From Globisporangium splendens (lineage: Eukaryota > Oomycota > Peronosporomycetes > Pythiales > Pythiaceae): DNA of 64,000 bases. The notes below the pieces were generated by a model. It searched no databases and was not told the origin of the DNA. It worked only from the letters and a program-made list of their open reading frames with translations. Below, piece by piece: positions 56,202 through 64,000 of the stretch (position 1 is its first letter; the number at the start of each line of letters is the position of its first letter). The stretch spans positions 333,842 to 397,841 of the forward strand of contig VFIW01000037.1 of NCBI GenBank assembly GCA_006386115.1, written 5' to 3'. Made by a program: the position numbers and the translations under genes.

Positions 56202-57746
56202 ATGGCCACCAACAAAGCTGTCCGCGAGAAGCTCGCGCGACAAAAAGGGGAAGGCGTCGGCACTCTCGTCGAAACTCTGCGCAAGTGCGAGGAAGACAGA
56301 GAGGTCGCGCCGAGCGCAAGACGAACGACGGTCACCGCGGATGCAGTCGACGTGCCTGCGGAGAGCGACGGCAGGTCTGCTCTCACATCTGATAGCGCTC
56401 CTGCTATAAGCAGTGAGTTGCGATTCGGAGACCTCCCTTCCGTGAGGCCGCTGTTCGCGCGTGCTTTGGAAGAGGAGGAAGTGACTGAGGAATTCCTCGT
56501 CGTTGACAATGACGGGAGCTCGCTTGAAGACGAGGGAGCGCTCACCATGAAGCTCGGCTCCATCGACGAGTGGGTCAAGTACGAGGAGTTGCAAAGCGAG
56601 CGACACGCCGCTTATCTCCACGAGCTCGAGCGAGATCCATCCGCTGACGTCTCGATGTATCGGACGAAGGAGGAAAATGACGCCGTTGAGGCTGTCAACA
56701 ATTGTAAGAGGAAGCACGAAGTCCTCATTACAAACGAAGAGGCAGGAGTGCGAGCCATCGTTCACGATGAGCTCAAGTACTCACTGCCCGAAATGCCGCC
56801 GCCAGAACTATGGCCGGCTGGCAAGACCGCATCGAATCTGCTCGCGAGAGCTAGACTTTGTGCGCGGGACTATGACGCTCAATTTAAAAATTGGCGTGAA
56901 AAGCGATTGCGGGGTGAAAATGGGGAATTGCGTATTCACCCGATCCCAGTCGTCCTCTTTGTTGGAGAGACTGAAGAAGAGTACGATGCCGACTTCATGT
57001 CGTGCATCAATAAAATTAAGGGAGGTAGCACTCGCACAGTGTCTACCGATCCGACAGCGCAACGCAGTCAACGCATGCAATTTGTAGTTGACCGTGTTCG
57101 TCTGTTTCGCTCCAAGCAGGGCGGTGGCACGCCTCTGCGAGCGGGTGGTCGCGCTGGTAACAGGCGACAAATTACTCGCGCGAATGGCAGTCCCTCAGTT
57201 GCGCCTCAAAGGCGTCAACAAGATCCGGGACGTCTTCGCGAAGACGCTCAGCAGGCTCCCACGAGCTCTGCGACACATCGTACCCACGCCACTTCACAAG
57301 GTAGTGGGTGTTCCCCTTACGCCGCTGCACACGCAGCAGGCGCTCAACATGGTAGTGGCGCTGTCCCTGCTTGTCAATCAGCGGGATAGGTGGCGCCCTA
57401 CTTCGCTTCAGCATCGGTGGTTGCACCAGATGCGATGGTTCAGATGGTTCACGCTAACGCATCGTCTTTGGGGGCGCTACAGCAAGCCGTCCGTACCCTT
57501 CGCCAGCAATATCTGGACGAAACCTCGCTGTTGAAGCAGAGGGTGACAGCGCTTGAGACGGAGCTGAAGGAAGTTCGTCAGATGCTGGAGGAGTACCATG
57601 TCCGCGGGAAGCACTTCCACGCGAGGTACGCTCCGCGAGTGAAGACGCTTTGGGAGAGGCACAACGCGCTCGTGTCTCGGTGGGCGGCGTCTGAGCCCCC
57701 TGATGAGACCGACGTTCTCCCGGACTGGGATAAAAATCCACAGTAG
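56202..57746 (+). pseudogene. aORF-A, copy A2 (one stop codon)
   Basis: Same length as copy A1 (515 codons including stop) and in frame throughout except a TAG at 57387-57389 where A1 has CAG. The charged N-terminal half and the C-terminal coiled coil (QQYLDETSLLKQRVTALETEL) are conserved. Differences from A1 are scattered replacements such as KREEDREVASS to KCEEDREVAPS. Confidence 0.7.
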
Positions 57747-60700
57747 CGTCATGGTAGCGCTTAAGCAAACCCACGTAGAGCATGGGGTGCGTTGCCATTC
57801 GCGTTGGGAGATCGAGCTTGTAATTCAAGTCTCCAATCTTCTCCACAACAGTGTATGGCCCGATAAATCGTGGCAACAACTTACTCCCGCTGGGGAGCGT
57901 TGTGACTGCATCGTTTGGTAGGTTTTTAATGCTCAAAAGTACTTTATCACCCACACAAAACGTTTGTTTGTTCTTTCTACCCGATTTATCGGCGTAGAGC
58001 TTTTGCTTGTCTTGCGCAGCAGCTAGTTGGTTGCGTACGCGATGCAACAATGCTGCGCGCTCATCGACAAATTGCCGCGCTGCCGCGACGGCTTTGTCTT
58101 GCTTTTTCGTTGCTCTCGCAACGCGTGCTGCAGAGAGATCTATTTCTGCGCCGGTGTGTGACACCGCGCGTCCTTCCTTTCGTGGCTGACGCTCACACGA
58201 GCAGTCGCCTGATTCCGTCTGAGACTGGCTATTTTTAGCACGAGTACCGTAACTCGGTACCGTGGGAGAGCCATCTATAGGGACACGAGTACCGTAACTC
58301 AGTACCGTGGGTGATCCATCTTTAGGGACACGAGTACCGTCACTCAGTACCGTGCCCGAGATGTCAATACTCTGCGTGCTGTCCGGTAAGACCGTGACAG
58401 ATTCGGAACGCGATCGCACAGGCGGCGCATCGCGCGCGTCCACATGAGCGGCTAACGCTACGTCTGGTGACGGAGATCGCGTGCTTGCATCGAGCGCAGC
58501 GAGTTGCCCTCCCACCGCAGAACGTTCGACGCCCTCAAACAGAGTGACAGGTACGCGCGGGTGCCGCAGCGAGTTAAAATAGAACGGAGTCACGGCCGTA
58601 GAGGCGTGCTCGCTGCTATTTATAGCAAACTCGGCGTACGGCAGCCAGCGGCTCCAGTCGCGGGGATGATCGACAGCGGTGCTGCGAAGAATATCCTCGA
58701 CGACACGGTTCACGCGCTCGGTTTGCCCGTCTGTCTCGGGGTGATCGGCAGAGGACAATGCCAGATCTGTGCCGAGCAGGCGAAAGAGTTCGCGCCAAAA
58801 GGCAGCGGTAAAACGCGGGTCCCGGTCTGATACAATAGACTCGGGCAAGCCGTGATAGCGGAACATGTGGTCTAAAAATAGGCACGCCGTCTCTTGCGCA
58901 GTGACATGCTTGCGCACGGGTGCAACGTGCACCATTTTGCTCAGTCGGTCGACGAACACGACGACGCCTGTGTTGCGCGCCTTGTCTTCCGGGAAGCCGA
59001 AGACGAAATCCATGCTGACTGACTTCCAGCAGTCTTGCGGAATCGGCAGCGGATGCAGCGGCGCTTTGTTCTTGCCCGCAGGCTTCACGCGCTGGCACTA
59101 CTCGCATGAGCGTACATAATTGGCCACCCATTTGTATTGGTGTGGCCACCAAAACACATTAGACACTTGCAAGAAGGTCTTTTCACGTCCGAGATGCCCA
59201 CTCGCTGGTGCATCGTGAAACTCATGCAGGATCGAAAGTTTCAGATCCTGGTCATGCGGTACATACACGCGCGGGTAATCAAAGTTGGACAGTCGATGCC
59301 ACAACAACCCGTCGTGGTAACTAAACCGAGCAAGCTTTGACTCGAGTTTGGCAGGCAATGACTCTTTCGACGAGCCGTCAAAGTGAGCAAGCAACAAGCG
59401 ACATTCATCGTCCTTTGGATAAAGCGACTGAATATTGTCCTTGAGCTTTGTTTGCACTCGACTGATGCTCAGATGCATGAGATCAGGAGTGCGCTCCAAG
59501 CACAGGGCGTCAGAGCTGTCGTCAGCGCTCGACTCGTAATCTGGACGGCGCGAGAGCGCGTCCGCCAGAACATTTTCCTTTCCCGGCTTGTATTCTACCC
59601 GAAAGTTGAACTCGGAGAAGAATGCAAGCCATCGCGCCATTCGCTGCGATAAATGGGGGGAATTAATCGCGGTCCGCAAGGACGCGTGATCCGTGTACAC
59701 AACGAACGGTGTCGCACCCAAAAGGTGGACCCTGAACTTCAAGAGAGCGTACTTGATCGCAAGCAGCTCCTTGCCGTGCACAGGATAATTCTTTTCAGCT
59801 GCCTTAAGCAGTCTGCTTTGGTATGATACGACGCGCTCATGGCCGTCATCATCCTTCTGCATCAGTGCACAGCCGATTGCAAAATCGCTGGCATCGCACA
59901 CGACACTGAAGGCTTTCGTGTGGTCCGGCAACGCCAGGACAGGAGCGCGAACGAGCGACTCCTTCACGTCAATGAATGCACTCCCACTCGACATCCTTTT
60001 TCAAGAGATGCGTGAGCGGACGGACTCTTGCCGCATAGTTGTGGCTGTACTTGTGCAAGTAATTTGCCAAGCCAAGCCACTTGCGCAAGTCCTTGACGTT
60101 CTTTAGGATCGGCCAGTCGGCGATCGCCTTGATCTTCTCTGGGTCCGCGCGGACGCCAGCTTTGCCAACATAGCAGCCCAGGATCGGTATCTCTGAGGCG
60201 CCAAAGATGCACTTCTTCAGGTTGCAATACAGACTGTTGTCTCGTAAGCACTGCAACACTGAGCGCAAATGTCTCTTGTGCACGTCAACGGCACTGAGAC
60301 CTCCTTCGGCACGACTGTGCACGAAGATGTCATCGAAATAGCTCGGTGCATACGCACGATGAGGACGCAGAAGATGCGTTACCAGACGATTGAACGTCGC
60401 TGGTGCATTCTTCAAACCTTGTGGCATAACGAGCCACTCCCACAGCATCCCGCTGGGTGTGCTTACTGCCGTCAAGGGAACGTCACTCTCTCGCATGAGG
60501 ATCTGATAGAACCCATCCATCAGATCCAGTGCGGAGAAAACTGTTGAGCCGCCCATGGAGTCGATCAAGACATCCTTCCTTGGGATCGGCGTTTGTGCCG
60601 GAATGGTGGCGGCGTTCAGCTTGTTGAAAGCGTGAACAATGCGCCATCCACCAGTCGCTTTCCGCACACAAAACGTGGGTGAGCTGTGTGGAGACTTGCT

Positions 60701-62530
60701 TTCTCTCACATGACCGGCGAGGGCTCGTTTCGCGAAGAACTCGTCGATAGCCTCAACCTGCTCGCGGGGCAGCGGCCATTGTCTGGTCACGCAATATTTG
60801 CTCCCGGGCTCGAGGTCAATCTCGTGCCGTACGCCACGATCAACGGGCAGGGCACTTGGCGCTTTGTCGGGAAACACATCTTTGAACTCCCACAATAAGT
60901 CAAAGTATGGACTGCCTTTCACGGCGTCCCAATCCTGAGCAGCAAACCGTTTCTGTTTGTCTGGCTCCAAAACACTCTCATCCGCAGTGGGCGAGGTGCA
61001 TAGTTCGCTACGCGTGAACGCAGTCGGAACGACGATCTCGCGGATCTGATCACGCTCTAGATCCGTAAGAAAGAGCTCATAGCTCATTTCTTCGAGGGAT
61101 AGAATCGCCTCAGCGGTACTCGGCAGCTCATGGAGCGCCGCAAATTCAGCGAAGAACACTTCGTCTGATGCGTTTGCTTCCGGACTGCGTGTCGCGCGTC
61201 TGAGCGCCACATCAACGTGAGCGCGATCTATCGACGGATCCGAGGTCCTGTCGAAGGCGCGCAGCGAAGTTGCAGCTGCATTGAGAGATGGGGCAATCGT
61301 GTGCGAGGCGGCCGTTTCCTCAGCAACAGATGCCAATGCACTGTCTCTCTTGCGAGCTGACAACTTGCGTCGCCCTCGTCGGTTGATGCGAACACGCGAC
61401 CTCGCGGTTCTGAGCTCCAGTACTGCACCGTCAGGGTGATACGAGCTGGTTGACGCGTGTACACCTGTACTGTCGCTGTCACTTGCGGGGGCTGGCTCGG
61501 GTGCTCTGGAGCCGCATACTTGCGCACCAGTGTCCACGTCTGGACTTTCTGGCGCTTCCGCACAAACTGGGCTACCTGCCGCAGTTGATCTCTTTGCTGG
61601 GCTCCCTGCCTCAGCGCATCTTCTAGCTGGGCTCCCTGCCACAGCGTGAGTGTTTGAAGCGGGGCTCGCTGCCGCCGCATGTCTTCCTGCTGGGCTCCCT
61701 GCCACAGCGTATTCAAAGCTCGCATCCATTGCGTGGAAATTTTCCCGCAACCTTCGCTCTTCATCAGAGGAAGGGGTGGAGCTTCCGATTGTGCGTGCTC
61801 GCCAATCGATCCAAGGCTGATGTTTCGCCAGCCAAGGCATCCCTAGGATGAGGTCGTACCTCGATCCCATCGCTAGCACCACGAACGTTTCTTTGCAGAC
61901 AAAGTCGCAAAAACTGAAAGAGAGTTCGACTTGAACCCCTTCAGTGTGTACTGTCGACCCATCGGCCAGACGTACGATCATCTTCTCGCGCTTGCCACTG
62001 TGGACAAGTCGCTCATACGCTTGCAGACTCTGTTCCAGAGCTGCCTTAGAGACGAAGTTCTGTGACGCACCGCAGTCAACAAGAACCGTCATTTTCTTCT
62101 CATAGCCCTTCACATCGGCGCTATATACCAACATCTCACTCGGAGCCTTGTTGCCAAGAGCTCCTGGGACTAAGCTTCCCATCTGCACGACTCTAGTAGT
62201 CGGCGACGCCGAAGCTATAGAGTCTGTCTCAGTAGAGCGTCCCGCTTCTACTGAGACATTCCGTTTCCTTTTCTTGCCGCAGCAGATCTGCCACCTCGAT
62301 GAGCGTGGTTGCTGCGCGGCGTTTGGTAGTCTCTCGCCTGATTTCCAGTGCGAGGAGCGGGCTACCTTGGAGCGGGACACTTCGACTGATAGTGTCCCCG
62401 CTTGCCACAATTAAAGCAGGTCACTTCGGCGCTGCTGAGATCCATTGGTGTGGGACCATGGAAGCGCCGCTCATTCGTGACTGCTCGGTGGCTGTGATGC
62501 GCACCGTTGTGGCGGCCAGCGTTCCAATCA
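57172..62530 (-). pseudogene. Pol polyprotein of gypsy A2 (three breaks)
   Basis: The protease-RT junction broken in A1 is intact here: LVDCGASQNFVSKAALEQ runs on into RT. Breaks are a deletion of about 20 bases at about 59985 (after KKDVEWE, before RNase H), TAG at about 59098 replacing the first residue after SCE in the integrase finger, and TAG at 57454 just before the chromodomain. RT, RNase H, integrase core and GPY motifs match A1. The chromodomain (HYHVERLLRVQRRKG, LVKWRGYDVSQSSWEP) remains open as 57172-57426. Confidence 0.88.
58230..58360 (-). repeat. VNTR in integrase linker, three units
   Basis: Three GAGTTACGGTACTCG-type units against two in A1, length change in frame. Confidence 0.7.
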
Positions 62531-63408
62531 GGTCGACTGACTCTGAACGATTGCTGCTCAACGAGCGCAATGCGGATCGCATCTTCCATCGTGGCCGGCA
62601 AGCGTTGGTACAACTCCTGACGCGCTGGTCCACTGTTGAGGCCGTTGAGAAACGCAGGCACTTTCACAGACTCAGGCAAAGGGCTGGTCGTGATCGCCGC
62701 GCACAGGCTTCTCATCTCCTGGATGTATCGTTCCAGTGAGAGCTTCCCTTGTCTCAAGGAGAAGAAACGACCTTGCAACAGCACTTCGTTGTTCGGAGGC
62801 TGATACGTGGCGGTGATTTTCGCACGGAAAATATCCCACGTGTCGAATGCACACTCATCGGCGAGCAACGTCGAGAATGCCCATTCCGACGCTCGACCGC
62901 GCAGGTTCGAGATGGCGTAAGACACCATCTGCTCGTTGCTGTCGATGAGCTGAGCCTTGGCGCAACGCTCCACGGCGAGCAGCCAGTGGATGAGCTTGTC
63001 GCCATCCGCACCATCGAATTTCGGAGCGTCGATCTTGACAGCTCTTGGGCGGGGAGTTTGGGACGCGGGTGTCTGAGGCGCAGAAGCCGCACTCGACAAA
63101 GACGTGGCTGCACCAGCAACCACAGAAACCACTCGCTCGAGCGCTTCGCGCGACTCAGCAGCTGAGCGCAGCATCTCTGCGGTCAAGCTTGCGGTGGCTT
63201 GCATTTGTGCTTGCGCACTTCGTTCTCCTTCGAGGCGCTGAGCGTTCGAGAAGTTCTCGAACTGCTCGAGTCGAAAGATTTGCTGTTCCGGCGACGCCGA
63301 GAGCACGTCTAGAGCGACTTGGTCGCCTAGCGCTTGTGCCATTCGGGTCAGCACACTCCGGTGTTCAGCCGAGAGGTGCGGGAACTGCGCAGGGTCAATT
63401 GACGCCAT
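62362..63408 (-). CDS. Gag protein of gypsy A2
   Basis: 348 residues, the same as A1 gag through the CCHC knuckle CFNCGKRGHYQSKC, then a stop (TAG for CAG) removes the 38-residue basic tail. Whether the shorter form works is unclear. The gag ATG follows 72 bases after the LTR/primer site (TGGTAGCACTAGTAATC at 63462-63478 on the - strand). Confidence 0.88.
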   Translation of the reverse strand: MASIDPAQFPHLSAEHRSVLTRMAQALGDQVALDVLSASPEQQIFRLEQFENFSNAQRLEGERSAQAQMQATASLTAEMLRSAAESREALERVVSVVAGAATSLSSAASAPQTPASQTPRPRAVKIDAPKFDGADGDKLIHWLLAVERCAKAQLIDSNEQMVSYAISNLRGRASEWAFSTLLADECAFDTWDIFRAKITATYQPPNNEVLLQGRFFSLRQGKLSLERYIQEMRSLCAAITTSPLPESVKVPAFLNGLNSGPARQELYQRLPATMEDAIRIALVEQQSFRVSRPDWNAGRHNGAHHSHRAVTNERRFHGPTPMDLSSAEVTCFNCGKRGHYQSKCPAPR

Positions 63409-63480
63409 GATGAATCCTTGAGGAAGCGATTCAGGCAGTCACCTCTGCCGGGTCGTAGATTGATTACTAGTGCTACCAGT

Positions 63481-64000
63481 TGTAACCGGACACTTCCGAG
63501 TTACGCAGCACGGTACGTGTGTGAGGAAGCGCATTCAACGCTTCTCTCAAGGACTCTGTTCCGAGAGCGGTTGCCTGCTTCCTGCAGTGCAACAATCGGT
63601 TACCTATAGGCCTCTATAGAGTAACCGTCGATAACCAAAGACTTTAGTTGACGGTAAAAATGGGACTGTTTATTTGTTGGAGGTTGCCCTCTGTAGGACA
63701 ACCTGGATTATCTTTATGTAACTATGAACAATAGCAATCTCAAGTGTAATTACTCCCCATGGGGCAATGAGTTGCTATGAAAGACTAACGCTAGTTGTCT
63801 TATGTGATTGGGTGAAATGCATGTTCAATTATATCCAATCGGAGGCGCCGTCACTCAGACTGGCTGCCGACTCCACCGTGAAGGTTCGAGCAAGTACGAC
63901 GAACCTCATGGTTCGGTCTTAAACTTGTTGCGCGTACTCTACGTACCGCAAGGTTCGGTTTGGTTGTGTGGTACAACACAAGTGCGTAACCATGTTACAG
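63481..64000 (-). repeat. 5' LTR of A2 (partial)
   Basis: Starts TGTAACCGGACAC and runs to the last base (…GTTACAG); about 15 bases are beyond the window. Confidence 0.9.

Larger units (their letters stand above)
55484..64000 (-). mobile_element. Gypsy family A element, copy A2 (runs off the window)
   Basis: Inverted partner of A1 (paired sums about 98,641-98,667). 3' LTR on the left, antisense ORF, pol, gag and 5' LTR on the right, which is cut by the window end about 15 bases early. It is inserted in copia unit 4 at CTTGGT|TGTAACC; the target duplication should appear just past 64,015. Confidence 0.9.

Noticed and set aside
34641..64000. Giant 9-kb palindrome of the right half
   Set aside because: The inverted arms are two independent gypsy insertions; A2 interrupts a copia unit at a precise site, so no segmental duplication is needed.

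Overview
This is a repeat-dense stretch of eukaryotic nuclear DNA, most like an oomycete (stramenopile). The grounds are short spliceosomal GT-AG introns (68-110 nt), chromodomain Ty3/gypsy elements, a Ty1/copia element and a LINE with a DGGxxGNPGPGG RNase H, all in styles I associate with Phytophthora-like genomes. That assignment is inference from protein style; no host housekeeping gene, tRNA or rRNA is present.

Left third (1-22,850): two overlapping inverted duplications. P1 has arms 1-3,009 and 4,437-7,440; P2 has arms 5,932-14,229 and 14,516-22,846. They carry a small gene set in two or three copies: a C2H2+SET protein (3 copies), a broken CCCH+vWA gene (2 copies), and a family of coiled-coil proteins that share a compact C-terminal domain (GQ...NG signature), one intron just after that domain, and a second exon of about 37-79 codons. 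Each arm of P2 ends inward in a 5'-truncated LINE; the two LINEs meet tail to tail at the centre.

Middle (22,850-34,640): an unrecognised broken gene, a 3' fragment of gypsy family B, a solo family B LTR with a 5-bp target duplication, a fourth coiled-coil gene (26,925-27,936), a third LINE copy flanked by two inverted copies of a short retroposon that shares the LINE 3' tail, and a second family B fragment.

Right half (34,640-64,000): gypsy family A copy A1 (+ strand, 34,641-43,157), a gag fragment of another gypsy, an A-family 3' fragment (A3), a tandem copia array sharing LTRs (45,794-55,483, - strand) with one intact polyprotein, and gypsy copy A2 (- strand, 55,484 to beyond the window) inserted into the last copia unit.

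Two things deserve most attention. First, the coiled-coil/GQ-NG family, whose exon structure is conserved while its sequence is very divergent, which sits with a SET gene on palindromes and whose C-terminal domain resembles, from memory, domains attached to MSV199/KilA-N proteins of large DNA viruses. Second, gypsy families A and B both carry an extra ORF on the antisense strand between pol and the 3' LTR, overlapping the chromodomain tail to tail; it ends in coiled coil, and in family B its N-terminus is conserved at the protein level. Many reading-frame breaks are single-base homopolymer changes, so some apparent pseudogenes may be consensus errors.
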